Position numbers and translations under genes: made by a program. This document shows positions 1-7,825 of a stretch of 64,000 nucleotides of DNA, one piece after another. Every line of letters begins with the position of its first letter. Position 1 is the stretch's first letter. Below the pieces are notes generated by a model. That model did no database searches. It had not been told where the DNA came from and saw only the letters and a list, made by a program, of their open reading frames with translations. The stretch spans positions 186,001 through 250,000 of the forward strand of contig NZ_BMTR01000008.1 in NCBI RefSeq assembly GCF_014649775.1. The letters run 5' to 3'. The DNA comes from Streptomyces longisporoflavus (GTDB taxonomy: Bacteria; Actinomycetota; Actinomycetes; Streptomycetales; Streptomycetaceae).

Positions 1-177
1 CTCGTCGATCTCCCCCAGAGCCACGTCGTCGATGGCCCGCAGCAAGCGGTCGGCCTGGTCGCCGCGGGGCTGGAGCAGCACCCGGAAGGTGACCGTCTCG
101 TCGCCGTGCAAGGTGGTGACGAACTCCACGTCGGCGGAGGTCAGGGCCTTCTCGATCATCAATACGCTTGTGAACAC
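1..177 (-). CDS. Conserved actinobacterial hypothetical protein (N-terminal part, cut by window edge)
   Basis: Reading from a GTG at 177, the frame stays open to the window edge and gives 59 residues beginning MFTSVLMIEKALTSADVEF. An AGAAGG ribosome-binding site lies about 10 bases upstream. The sequence is hydrophilic, with no signal peptide or obvious motif. From memory, proteins with this N-terminus are widespread in Streptomyces and have sometimes been labelled indole-3-glycerol phosphate synthase, but nothing visible supports that enzyme, so I leave the function open. It is read away from the reductase gene that follows, which is on the same strand and upstream of it. Confidence 0.7.
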   Translation of the reverse strand, partial: MFTSVLMIEKALTSADVEFVTTLHGDETVTFRVLLQPRGDQADRLLRAIDDVALGEIDE

Positions 178-321
178 GACAGGCGCCCTTCTCATCCGTG
201 GACCGCCGAGAGTCTGTCTCGACAGCCCCTGCGGAAACCATCCTGCCCCGTGGCCGCACGGGGTCTGCGACTTTTAGTGTGCCCAGCGGAAGCAAAACGG
301 AACGGTTGATTCCGCTGATTG

Positions 322-1086
322 TCAGGTTTGACGGTATCGGGTGAAGAGGAACCCGGCCTCCTCCAGTACGGAGGTCAGGGTGAATCGTTCCGGCACCGCC
401 ACCGAGGACCCCCAGGCGATCCGCTGCGCGTCCCCGGAGGTGAGCATCGGGGACACCGTCAGACAGAGCTCGTCCAGGGCGCCGGCCGCCACGAGCTGGC
501 CGAGCAGCCGGGGCCCGCCCTCCGTGAGCAGCCGGGTCAGGCCGCGCTCCGCGAGGGCGGGTGCGATCCGCTCCGGTTCGACCACGGCCCCCTCCCCCGC
601 GATCACCACGACGGCGCCCGCCTTCTCGGCCGCGGAGATCCGGTCGGCCGGCGCCTCGGCACCGGTCACCACGAGCGTGGGCACCAGCGGCTCGGTGAAA
701 AGCGGAAGGGAGAAATCCAGGTTGAGGCTCGCGCTGACGACGGCGATCGCGGGCACCACCGTCTGCCCGGCCGCGGCCCTGCGCGCGGCGAAGTCCGCAC
801 GCTCCCGTGCCGGCCGGTAACCCTCCTGGCGGACCGTCTCGGCACCGACGACCACGACGTCGGCGAGTGCGCGCAGGGTGCCGAAGATCCGCATGTCCGC
901 TGCGTTCGAGATGGGGTGGGAGCGGCCGTCGTGCTGGGCCGCTCCGTCAAGGGTGGACACCATGTTGGCGCGCAGCCAGGGGGCGTCGCCCGGCGGGTAG
1001 GCGTACGCGTCGGCAAGCTCCCCCAGCTCCCACTCTCGTACTGCCGTTTCGTCTGTCTGGTCGGTCACAGGGAACAGGCGTCGCAT
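322..1086 (-). CDS. Pyrimidine reductase family protein (RibD C-terminal domain)
   Basis: This 254-residue protein is a single RibD C-terminal/dihydrofolate-reductase-like domain. Visible family blocks are RANMVSTLDGAA near residue 40, the ADVVVVGAETVRQEGY segment near residue 75 and LLTEGGPRLLGQL near residue 180, where the GGP loop binds the NADPH phosphate. Family members reduce aminouracil ribosides in riboflavin synthesis, but this stand-alone form lacks the deaminase domain, so its substrate is uncertain. I chose the ATG giving MRRLFPVTDQ because upstream codons would run into the divergent ATPase gene; only 37 bp separate the two starts, implying a shared promoter region. Confidence 0.85.
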   Translation of the reverse strand: MRRLFPVTDQTDETAVREWELGELADAYAYPPGDAPWLRANMVSTLDGAAQHDGRSHPISNAADMRIFGTLRALADVVVVGAETVRQEGYRPARERADFAARRAAAGQTVVPAIAVVSASLNLDFSLPLFTEPLVPTLVVTGAEAPADRISAAEKAGAVVVIAGEGAVVEPERIAPALAERGLTRLLTEGGPRLLGQLVAAGALDELCLTVSPMLTSGDAQRIAWGSSVAVPERFTLTSVLEEAGFLFTRYRQT

Positions 1087-1123
1087 GTCCAGCAGTCTTG
1101 CACGGCGCTTAGAGTTAGGAACC

Positions 1124-2215
1124 GTGTCGTCCTCCACCGCCGCCCCCGGGCAGAGCCCCATAGCCGAAGCGGCTCCCCTGTCGCTGTGCGCCCGCGAGCC
1201 CCATGTCCCCGCCGACCGTCTGGTCGCCGAGATGGTGCCGCCCCCGCGCTTCGACTCGGTCCGCTTCGATACGTACATACCGGACCCCAAGCAGCCGAGC
1301 CAGACCGAGGCCGTGCGGGTCCTGAGCGAGTTCGCGGCCGGGCTCGGCGGCGCGCACGCGTCCGGGTCGGGCAAGCGCCGCTGGTTCCAGAAGAAGGCGG
1401 CCGCCCCCACCGGCCCCCGCGGCGTCTACCTCGACGGCGGCTACGGCGTGGGCAAGACCCACCTCCTCGCCTCCCTCTGGCACGCGACGCCCGCCGAGCC
1501 CGGACAGAAGGCGTTCGGCACCTTCGTCGAGCTGACCAACCTGGTCGGCGCCCTCGGCTTCCAGCAGACCGTGCGCACCCTCAGCGGGCACCGGCTCCTG
1601 TGCATCGACGAATTCGAGCTCGACGACCCGGGCGACACGGTGCTCGTGTCCTCGCTGCTCTCCCGGCTCGTCGACGAAGGCGTGGCGCTCGCCGCGACCT
1701 CGAACACCCTGCCGGGCAAGCTCGGCGAGGGCCGGTTCGCCTCCGCCGACTTCCTGCGCGAGATCCAGGGGCTCGCGACCCACTTCAGGTCACTGCGCAT
1801 CGACGGTGAGGACTACCGCCACCGGGGCCTGCCGGAAGCGCCCGCTCCGTACTCGGACAAGCAGGTCACCAAGGCCGCGTACGCGACCGAAGGTGCGAGC
1901 CTCGACGACTTCCCGCACCTGCTCGACCACCTCGCGCGCGTCCACCCCAGCCGGTACGGAGCGCTTACGGACGGACTCGCGGCCGTCTGCCTCACCGAGG
2001 TGACGCCGGTGCCCGACCAGTCGACCGCGCTGCGCCTCGTCGTCCTCGCCGACCGTCTGTACGACCGCGAGGTCCCCGTGCTCGCCTCGGGTGTCCCCTT
2101 CGATCAGTTGTTCAGCGAGGAGATGCTGAACGGCGGCTACCGGAAGAAGTACTTCCGGGCGATTTCGCGGCTCACCGCGCTCGCGCGGGACGCGAAGAGC
2201 CTCGTAAAGGCGTAA
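1124..2215 (+). CDS. zapE: ZapE/AFG1-family P-loop ATPase
   Basis: The 363-residue product is an AFG1/ZapE-type ATPase. A Walker A motif GGYGVGKTH sits near residue 105 and the Walker B LLCIDEFEL with its DDPGD extension near 162; ATSNTLP further on fits sensor 1. In proteobacteria ZapE acts on the division ring, and in mitochondria AFG1 helps protein quality control; the actinobacterial role is not established. The GTG start was chosen because it avoids overlap with the divergent reductase. A TTAGGA lies only 3 nt before it, so initiation may be weak or leaderless (a TAGAGT hexamer ends 8 nt upstream). Confidence 0.85.
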   Translation: MSSSTAAPGQSPIAEAAPLSLCAREPHVPADRLVAEMVPPPRFDSVRFDTYIPDPKQPSQTEAVRVLSEFAAGLGGAHASGSGKRRWFQKKAAAPTGPRGVYLDGGYGVGKTHLLASLWHATPAEPGQKAFGTFVELTNLVGALGFQQTVRTLSGHRLLCIDEFELDDPGDTVLVSSLLSRLVDEGVALAATSNTLPGKLGEGRFASADFLREIQGLATHFRSLRIDGEDYRHRGLPEAPAPYSDKQVTKAAYATEGASLDDFPHLLDHLARVHPSRYGALTDGLAAVCLTEVTPVPDQSTALRLVVLADRLYDREVPVLASGVPFDQLFSEEMLNGGYRKKYFRAISRLTALARDAKSLVKA

Positions 2216-2309
2216 AGACTCACCGCTACGCGCGTGGTTCCCGCGCGCCTAGGCGCGTGGTACACACATCCGGTCATGTTCCTGTCCGCCAGCAGGAGGT
2301 CGGCCTTTT

Positions 2310-3674
2310 ATGTCCACGACACGACGTCAGGTACTAGCCCGCACCGGTGCGGTGGGTGCGGGAATCGCCTTCACCGGTGCGCTCTCGGAACTCTTCGCGG
2401 GCAGCGCCGCCGCGCAGGGCAAGGCAGGATACGGGCCGCTGGTGCCCGACCCCGCCGGGCTGCTAGATCTGCCGAAAGGTTTCCGCTACAAGGTCCTCTC
2501 GCGGGAGGGCGGCGATCTGCCGTCCGGTGAGGGCAAGGTGCCGAGCAACTTCGACGGCATGGACGCGTTCCGCGGCAAGCGCGGCGGCGTGCATCTCGTC
2601 CGCAACCACGAGAACCGCCACAACGGAAGAACTCCCGTACCCACGGTCAAGGGCCTCACCTACGACCCGATGGGCAAGGGCGGCTGTACCGCACTCGCGC
2701 TCGACCGCCACAACAACGTCCTGGGCGAACGCGTCGCGATCGCCGGGACCGCGGTCAACTGCGCGGGCGGCCCCACCCCATGGGGCACCTGGCTGACCTG
2801 CGAGGAGACCGAGGACAAGGCCGGCACGAACGGCTACACCAAGGACCACGGCTTCATCTTCGAGGTCGACCCCGTCGACCCGCACCGCACCGGCGCCGTA
2901 CCGCTCACCGCGATGGGCCGCTTCCAGCACGAGGCGATCGCCGTCGACCCCCGCCGCGGCGTCGTCTACGAGACCGAGGACGCCTTCCTCAAGCCCTTCG
3001 GGCTCTTCTACCGCTTCCTGCCCGAGAAACCCGAGGGCGGCCTCGGCTCCCTCCGCGCGGGCGGCACATTGCAGGCCATGCGGGTGCCGGGGGTGCCCGA
3101 CCTGTCCGCGATCCAGGAGACGGGTGCCAGCTTCAAGGGCATCGAATGGGTCGACGTGCCGGACCCGCTGGCCGTCGAGACTCCCATCAGGAACCAGGAC
3201 TTCGGCCCCAAGGGCATCACGCACGCGCAGAAGCTGGAAGGCTGCTACTGGGGCGGGAAATCGGTCTACTTCGTCTCGTCGTTCGCCCACAGCGCGGAGG
3301 GCTCGGCGGGCGACCACTTCGGACAGATCTGGCGCTACGACCCCTCCGAGCGCCGCCTCACCCTCGTGATCGTCTTCGGCCCGAGCACCGACATCCAGCT
3401 GCCGGGCGAGTCCCCCGACAACATCTGCCTCGCTCCCAGCGGCGGCCTGATGGTGGCCGAGGACGGCGGCGGCGCACAGCACGTGTACGGCGTGACGCGG
3501 CGCGGCGAGGTCTACGCGATGGCCCGCGGGCGGCAGAACATCGGCACTCCCGAGGAGCCGGAGTGGGGCGAGTTCGCCGGCGTCTGCTTCTCGCCGGACC
3601 ACGACACGATGTACGTCAACTGCTACACGCCCGGCACGACGTTCGCGGTGACGGGGCCCTGGCACAGGACCTGA
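2310..3674 (+). CDS. PhoX-family (DUF839) Tat-exported phosphatase
   Basis: This 454-residue protein begins with a twin-arginine signal (STTRRQVLARTGAVGAG, then a hydrophobic stretch ending at AAAQG near residue 36). The rest matches the DUF839/PhoX beta-propeller: DGMDAF, LVRNHENR near residue 100, LTCEETEDK near 163, FQHEAIAVDP near 205 and SPDNICLAPSGGLMVAED near 370. PhoX enzymes are calcium- and iron-dependent extracellular phosphomonoesterases that release phosphate. An AGGAGG 10 nt before the ATG fixes the start. I looked for Pho-box repeats upstream and found none convincing, only a 14-bp perfect palindrome CGCGCCTAGGCGCG at 2244-2257. It is convergent with the sphingomyelinase gene. 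Confidence 0.85.
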   Translation: MSTTRRQVLARTGAVGAGIAFTGALSELFAGSAAAQGKAGYGPLVPDPAGLLDLPKGFRYKVLSREGGDLPSGEGKVPSNFDGMDAFRGKRGGVHLVRNHENRHNGRTPVPTVKGLTYDPMGKGGCTALALDRHNNVLGERVAIAGTAVNCAGGPTPWGTWLTCEETEDKAGTNGYTKDHGFIFEVDPVDPHRTGAVPLTAMGRFQHEAIAVDPRRGVVYETEDAFLKPFGLFYRFLPEKPEGGLGSLRAGGTLQAMRVPGVPDLSAIQETGASFKGIEWVDVPDPLAVETPIRNQDFGPKGITHAQKLEGCYWGGKSVYFVSSFAHSAEGSAGDHFGQIWRYDPSERRLTLVIVFGPSTDIQLPGESPDNICLAPSGGLMVAEDGGGAQHVYGVTRRGEVYAMARGRQNIGTPEEPEWGEFAGVCFSPDHDTMYVNCYTPGTTFAVTGPWHRT

Positions 3675-3683
3675 TCCGACCCG

Positions 3684-3720
3684 GGGCCGGGTGCGCGGCG
3701 ACGTGCCGCGCACCCGGCCC
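3684..3720. terminator. Bidirectional stem-loop terminator
   Basis: A 16-bp perfect inverted repeat (arms GGGCCGGGTGCGCGGC and its complement) closes a five-base GACGT loop between two convergent genes. There is no T tract, as is usual for Streptomyces terminators. Confidence 0.8.
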
Positions 3721-3738
3721 GCGGCCGCCGGACCGGCC

Positions 3739-4734
3739 CTACGAGCCGATCAGCGGGTAGTGGTCGGACAGGTTGGTGTACGTGTACTTCTTGCCCCAGC
3801 TGGAGACCGTCCAGGGCGCGCTCTGCTCCTTGACCACCTCGTTGTGCCAGCCGGCGGGGCGGGCGTGGCCCTCGCGGTGCAGGACGTAGTCGAGGTCCTC
3901 GCGGGGGTCGTCCGGGTAGCGCTCGGCGGCGATGGAGTTGTCCCGGGTGTCGAAGGAGTACGGGTGGCCGCCGCGGCTGTCGGCGGGGGCGAAGCCGCCG
4001 TCGGCGAGCATCGAGGCGTACTCGTCGCTGTGCGAGTCGACGTTGAAGTCGCCCGCGGCGATGACCTGCTCGCCCGCCGGGATGTTCTTGGCGTCCAGGA
4101 AGGCGTCCATCTCCTTGAGCTGCGAGGCGCGGGTCGCGGCCGCCTCGCCGGAGCCGCAGCCCGGGTCGGTGGACTGGGTGTGGGTGCCGACGACGTGCAC
4201 CTTCTTGCCGTCGACGTTCAACTGGGCATAGACGAAGCCCTTGTTGGAGTACGAGTCGGAGCCGCAGGCGTCCTTGTAGACGTACTGCTCCTTGCGCAGG
4301 ATCGGCCACTTGCTCAGGACGGTGACCCCTCCGTCCTCCGGGGTCACCGCGGAGTACGCGCCGCCGGTGGCGTCCCAGCCGTCCTTGCTCCGGCCCATGA
4401 CGGGGGTCTGGTGCGGGTAGCGGTCGGCGGCCTCGGCCTTCAGCGCCTCGGAGGACGAGTTGTCGAAGGCCTCCTGGAGGACGACGACGTCCTTGCCCTC
4501 GAAGAAGTCCGCGGCCGGTATGGCCTTGGCGCGGTGGTCCTGGCCCCAGTTCGGGTAGAGGTTCTTGCTGAACAGGAACGCGTTGTACGAGAGCACCTTG
4601 AGTGCCGGAGTGTCGGCAGAGGCGGCAGGCGCGTCGGCGGCGGTCGCGGACGGGGCGACGGCGACGAGCGTGGCCGCGGCGAGCACCGTGGTGATCGCGG
4701 CGGCGTGAGTCCTGCGCAGCGCTGGGTGCGGCAC
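3739..4734 (-). CDS. Secreted sphingomyelin phosphodiesterase-type hydrolase (EEP/DNase I-like fold)
   Basis: This is a 331-residue secreted phosphodiesterase of the endonuclease/exonuclease/phosphatase family. A signal peptide covers roughly residues 1-33, with cleavage after ATA. Catalytic motifs are LSYNAFLF (Asn51), VVLQEAFDN (metal-binding Glu88), GTHTQS, AAGDFNVDS and the C-terminal LSDHYPL. The order and length fit bacterial sphingomyelinases, which cut sphingomyelin to ceramide and phosphocholine; a broader phosphodiesterase role is possible. I chose the GTG start because GGGAG lies 5 nt upstream and the signal peptide begins there; an in-frame extension upstream is not signal-like. 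Confidence 0.85.
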   Translation of the reverse strand: MPHPALRRTHAAAITTVLAAATLVAVAPSATAADAPAASADTPALKVLSYNAFLFSKNLYPNWGQDHRAKAIPAADFFEGKDVVVLQEAFDNSSSEALKAEAADRYPHQTPVMGRSKDGWDATGGAYSAVTPEDGGVTVLSKWPILRKEQYVYKDACGSDSYSNKGFVYAQLNVDGKKVHVVGTHTQSTDPGCGSGEAAATRASQLKEMDAFLDAKNIPAGEQVIAAGDFNVDSHSDEYASMLADGGFAPADSRGGHPYSFDTRDNSIAAERYPDDPREDLDYVLHREGHARPAGWHNEVVKEQSAPWTVSSWGKKYTYTNLSDHYPLIGS

Positions 4735-4834
4735 TGAATCTCCCGGGTGTGGGGGGGGCGTGGTGAGGGTGCACGTGACGGGGCACGTGGTGGGGCGCCG
4801 CACATCCAACCAGCCGGGACTACTTCTGGGGATA

Positions 4835-4861
4835 CGCCGCGTGAACAAAGATCACGCGGCG
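4835..4861. terminator. Stem-loop after tetR
   Basis: Perfect 10-bp arms (CGCCGCGTGA and complement) flank a 7-base loop. It lies 61 bp past the tetR stop and about 100 bp upstream of the sphingomyelinase start, so it most likely ends the MFS-tetR transcript. It could instead be an operator for the sphingomyelinase. Confidence 0.6.
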
Positions 4862-4921
4862 GGAGCAGAACGATTTTGTGCGGGCTGCCCCGTGTGAACG
4901 ATCAGTGCGGGTGTTCTCGGC

Positions 4922-5500
4922 TCAGAGATCGGCGAGCGTGTTGTCCACCGTGTCGAGCAGCGCCTGCCGGTCGTCCTGCACGCGGGCGAGAATGCGCAGG
5001 CCGTAGTACGTGCTCTGCACCCGGCGCGCGACGGCCCCCGCGTCGGCCGTGGAACGGAGTTCGCCGGTGCGGCTGCCGGTCGCCACGACCGCGCGCAGCT
5101 CCTCCTCCACGCGGTCGAAGTTGCGGCGCACCGCGTCCTTGACCTCCGGGTCGAGCCCGGCGATCTCGACGGCCGCGTTGATCGCGAAGCAGCCGCGCCC
5201 GTCAGCCTCGTCGAGATCGGCGTCCACGGCGTGGACCATCATGTCCCGCAGCCGCCGCTTCGCCGGCCCCTCGCCCCGCAGGATCTCGATCTGCTCGGCG
5301 GTGCTGGTCTCGTAGTAACGCTGCAGGGCACGCAGATAGAGCTGACGCTTGCCGCCGAAGGTGTTGTAGAGGCTGGAGGGCCCGAGCCCGGTGCTGTCGC
5401 ACAGCGCGCGCGTCGACGTGCCCTCGTAGCCATGACGCCAGAACGTCTCCATGGCCGCGGTGATGACACGGTCCTCGTCAAACTCTCGTGGCCTGGCCAT
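4922..5500 (-). CDS. TetR-family transcriptional repressor
   Basis: A 192-residue TetR regulator. The N-terminal helix-turn-helix spans roughly residues 10-55, from VITAAMETFWRHGYEG to LGPSSLYNTFGGKRQLY. The C-terminal ligand domain contains DGRGCFAINAAVEIA, typical of the YcdC/AcrR-like C-terminal domain. The start MARPREFDED is the standard one. It lies 76 bp downstream of the MFS gene in the same direction and very probably controls it: inverted repeats sharing TTTTG/CAAAA ends occur both before the MFS gene and before this gene. Confidence 0.85.
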   Translation of the reverse strand: MARPREFDEDRVITAAMETFWRHGYEGTSTRALCDSTGLGPSSLYNTFGGKRQLYLRALQRYYETSTAEQIEILRGEGPAKRRLRDMMVHAVDADLDEADGRGCFAINAAVEIAGLDPEVKDAVRRNFDRVEEELRAVVATGSRTGELRSTADAGAVARRVQSTYYGLRILARVQDDRQALLDTVDNTLADL

Positions 5501-5517
5501 GGCCCCCACAGTACGGG

Positions 5518-5538
5518 TTTTGGAAGACACGTACAAAA
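5518..5538. promoter_or_regulatory. Possible TetR autoregulatory operator
   Basis: A 21-bp imperfect inverted repeat with perfect TTTTG and CAAAA ends lies 18 bp before the tetR start. It resembles the better 22-bp sites upstream of the MFS gene, so the repressor may bind both promoters. Confidence 0.45.
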
Positions 5539-5576
5539 CAAGCGGCGCATGTGTGGTGCCGGGCCGGTCGCCCGGG

Positions 5577-6770
5577 TCATGCCGTCACGTGGGTACGTTC
5601 GCGGCGCTCGGTCACGGCGTCCCGTTCCGCCCGCTGAAGCCGTGCCGCCCAGAGGACGGTCACCGCGCCGGCGGCGGCGAGCGCGGCGCCGACCCACGCC
5701 ACGGAGGCGTAACCGAGGCCCGCGTCGATGGTCATTCCACCGAGCAGCGGCGCCAGGGTGTTGCCGACGTTGAACGCGGCCGTGTTGGTGGCGCCGACCA
5801 GCGTCGGGGCAGCCGGGGCGAGAGTGAACACCCGTGACTGGAGAGCCGGGTTGGTGACGTATCCGACCAGGCCCAGCAGGAAGACGAGCGCGATCACCGT
5901 GCCGGTCGACCCGGCCGTCAGGGCGAGCAGCGCCGAGAAGAGGGCGAGCGCCCCGAGCCCCGCGCCGAGGGTCCGCAGCGGGCGCGCCTCGGCCGTGCGC
6001 CCGCCGATGAAGAGGCCCGCCATCCCGCCGACGCCGAACAGGGCGAGGACCGCCGGCACCCATCCCGCGGGCACTTTGCTCACCTCGGTCAGCAGGGGCG
6101 CGAGATAGCTGAAGGTGACGATGACCGCGCCGAAGGCGAAGGCCGTGATCGCGTACGAGAGCCAGAGCTGGGGACGCGCCATTCCGCGCAGCTCGGCCCT
6201 GACCGACGTACGCCCGGCTTCGCCGCGGCCGCCGGGAACGACGAGCAGCGTGCACACCAGGCTCACCGCGGTGGCCGCGGCGACCGCCCAGAACGCGGCG
6301 CGCCAGCTCGAGTACTGGCTCAGCACGGTGCCGGCCGGCACGCCGACGACCGTGGCCAGCGTCAGGCCACCCGCCACGACGGCGACGGCCTTCCCCTTGG
6401 CCGCGGGCGGCACGAGGGCGACCGCGGTGGCCACGGCGACGCCCCAGTACCCCGCGTAGGCGAGGGCGCTGATCACGCGGGTGACGAAGAGGACTCCGTA
6501 GCCGGGCGCGAGGGCGCCGATCACGTGGGCGACGACGAAGGCCGCCTGGAGCGAGACGAGTGCGGTGCGCCGGGGCCAGCTGAGGGTGGCCACCGCGAGC
6601 AGCGGCGCGCCGACGACCATGCCGATCGCGAAGGCCGAGATCAGCAGCCCCGCGTCCGGGATGGACACCCCCAGGTCCGCGGCCATGCCCGGCAGGAGGC
6701 CGGACAGCATGAACTCCGAGGTCCCTTGGGTGAAGATGCCGAGGCCAACTATGTACACGGCAGGCGGCAT
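5577..6770 (-). CDS. MFS efflux transporter (DHA1/AraJ-like)
   Basis: A 397-residue major facilitator with about 12 hydrophobic segments. The N-terminus MPPAVYIVGLGIFTQGTSEF and the following GLLPGMAADLGVSIPDAGLL fit the DHA1 drug/arabinose efflux subgroup (motif A region near residue 65, motif C near residue 140). Such proteins export drugs, sugars or metabolites with protons; the substrate is not visible. I chose this start because it precedes the first membrane segment directly. It heads a unit with the downstream tetR gene, 76 bp apart. Confidence 0.85.
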   Translation of the reverse strand: MPPAVYIVGLGIFTQGTSEFMLSGLLPGMAADLGVSIPDAGLLISAFAIGMVVGAPLLAVATLSWPRRTALVSLQAAFVVAHVIGALAPGYGVLFVTRVISALAYAGYWGVAVATAVALVPPAAKGKAVAVVAGGLTLATVVGVPAGTVLSQYSSWRAAFWAVAAATAVSLVCTLLVVPGGRGEAGRTSVRAELRGMARPQLWLSYAITAFAFGAVIVTFSYLAPLLTEVSKVPAGWVPAVLALFGVGGMAGLFIGGRTAEARPLRTLGAGLGALALFSALLALTAGSTGTVIALVFLLGLVGYVTNPALQSRVFTLAPAAPTLVGATNTAAFNVGNTLAPLLGGMTIDAGLGYASVAWVGAALAAAGAVTVLWAARLQRAERDAVTERRERTHVTA

Positions 6771-6797
6771 TGACGCACTCCTGATCACGTTCCACGC

Positions 6798-6819
6798 TTT
6801 TGAAGCACTCGCTCCAAAA
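6798..6819. promoter_or_regulatory. TetR-type operator 1
   Basis: Inverted repeat TTTTGAAGC-N4-GCTCCAAAA with one mismatch between the arms, 28 bp upstream of the MFS start. Its size and symmetry are typical of TetR sites. Confidence 0.65.
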
Positions 6820-6842
6820 CTGACGCCCAGGACGCTAGCACA

Positions 6843-6864
6843 TTCTGAATCGATCGCTTCAAAA
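6843..6864. promoter_or_regulatory. TetR-type operator 2
   Basis: A second 9-4-9 inverted repeat, TTCTGAATC-GATC-GCTTCAAAA, with two mismatched pairs, centred 45 bp from operator 1. It lies just past the 3' end of the VOC gene. Confidence 0.6.
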
Positions 6865-6868
6865 AACG

Positions 6869-7276
6869 TCAGTGGGCGGCCCGGTCACAGCTGACCGACT
6901 CACCGGCCGCGCGTTCCGCCGCGCTGCGGAGCACGCAGAACTCGTTGCCCTCGGGATCGGTGAAGACCACCCACCCGGTGCCGTCGGGATTCCTGCGGTC
7001 CGCCGCCACGGTGGCGCCCACCGTCAAAAGCCGTTCGACCTCTTCGTCGCGGGGGCCTTCGGGCTGTAGGCAGAGGTGGACGCGGTTCTTCTGGGTCTTC
7101 GGCTCCGCGACTTCGGCGAAGTAGAGGTGCAGCCCGGTGGGCAGGGCGATGGCCGCGGTCGATTCGCCGGGCAAGTCGTCGTCGTTGAGCGGGCGCCCCA
7201 CCACCTGGCTCCAGAACCGGGCCAGTTCGTACGCGTCGGTGCAGTCGAAGGCGACATTGAAGAGGGTCGAGTGCAT
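6869..7276 (-). CDS. VOC (glyoxalase-like) family protein
   Basis: A 135-residue VOC-fold protein. The pattern FNVAFDCTDAYELARFW, LHLYFAEVAEPKTQKNRVHLCL and WVVFTDPEGNEFCVLR is the actinobacterial glyoxalase-like subgroup (glyoxalase_6 type). Members are metal-dependent lyases, dioxygenases or resistance binders, so the specific role cannot be told. The start MHSTLFNVAF is the one that begins the fold. It ends just before the MFS operators, with no obvious link to that gene. Confidence 0.8.
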   Translation of the reverse strand: MHSTLFNVAFDCTDAYELARFWSQVVGRPLNDDDLPGESTAAIALPTGLHLYFAEVAEPKTQKNRVHLCLQPEGPRDEEVERLLTVGATVAADRRNPDGTGWVVFTDPEGNEFCVLRSAAERAAGESVSCDRAAH

Positions 7277-7345
7277 GGCTGGGCCTTTCGTCGGTATGGA
7301 CAGCACCCTCATCGCTACGGCCGCCGCCGCCAAGCGGATTTGTCA

Positions 7346-7666
7346 GTGGCGGGTGCCATTCTGGGACATTGCGACATCACCGCGGTCCTGGTGCACGACA
7401 TATTCGGCGGCGAGTTGCTGGTCGGGGAGGTGTGGTCGGCCGAGGGCGAGCAGCAGGGCTTCCACTGGTGGAACCGCCTCGCGAGCGGGATCGAACTGGA
7501 CCTGACGCGCGAGCAGTTCCGGCTCGGCCAGCGGATCACGGCACCGCGCTCGGTGGCACGACTGCCGGGTCGCCTGCCGCGCCGTCATGGGGACTACGAA
7601 TTGTTGCGGCGGCGGTTCGCCGAGGCGGTGGTGGCGGCGGCTGCGGGGTCTGTTGCGGCGGGTTGA
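7346..7666 (+). pseudogene. Truncated YunG-family protein
   Basis: From a GTG at 7346 the frame gives 106 residues containing GHCDITAVLVHDIFGGELL and EQQGFHWWNRLASGIELDLT, which I recognise as the core of the actinobacterial YunG family. Intact members have roughly 30-35 further residues before the GHCD block (a Trp/Ala-rich helix); here that part is missing and no matching sequence lies upstream in any frame. There is no clear ribosome-binding site. I therefore call it 5'-truncated, although translation of a shortened form is possible. Confidence 0.6.
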
Positions 7667-7825
7667 GCGCCCCCGTGTGCGCCGCGCGATGGCGGTAGAG
7701 CTAGCGATAGGCGGCTTCGGCCGGGGCGCATAGGAGACGGGCGAGCGAGCGGGCGGTTCGGCCGTCCGGGGCAGAGTGAGTCACCCTTACCCATTTAATC
7801 CTATTTGCGCAGCTATGTTCGCAAC

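Noticed and set aside
2216..2309. Pho box before the PhoX-family gene
   Set aside because: No GTTCACC-type direct repeats; only a GC-rich palindrome is present.
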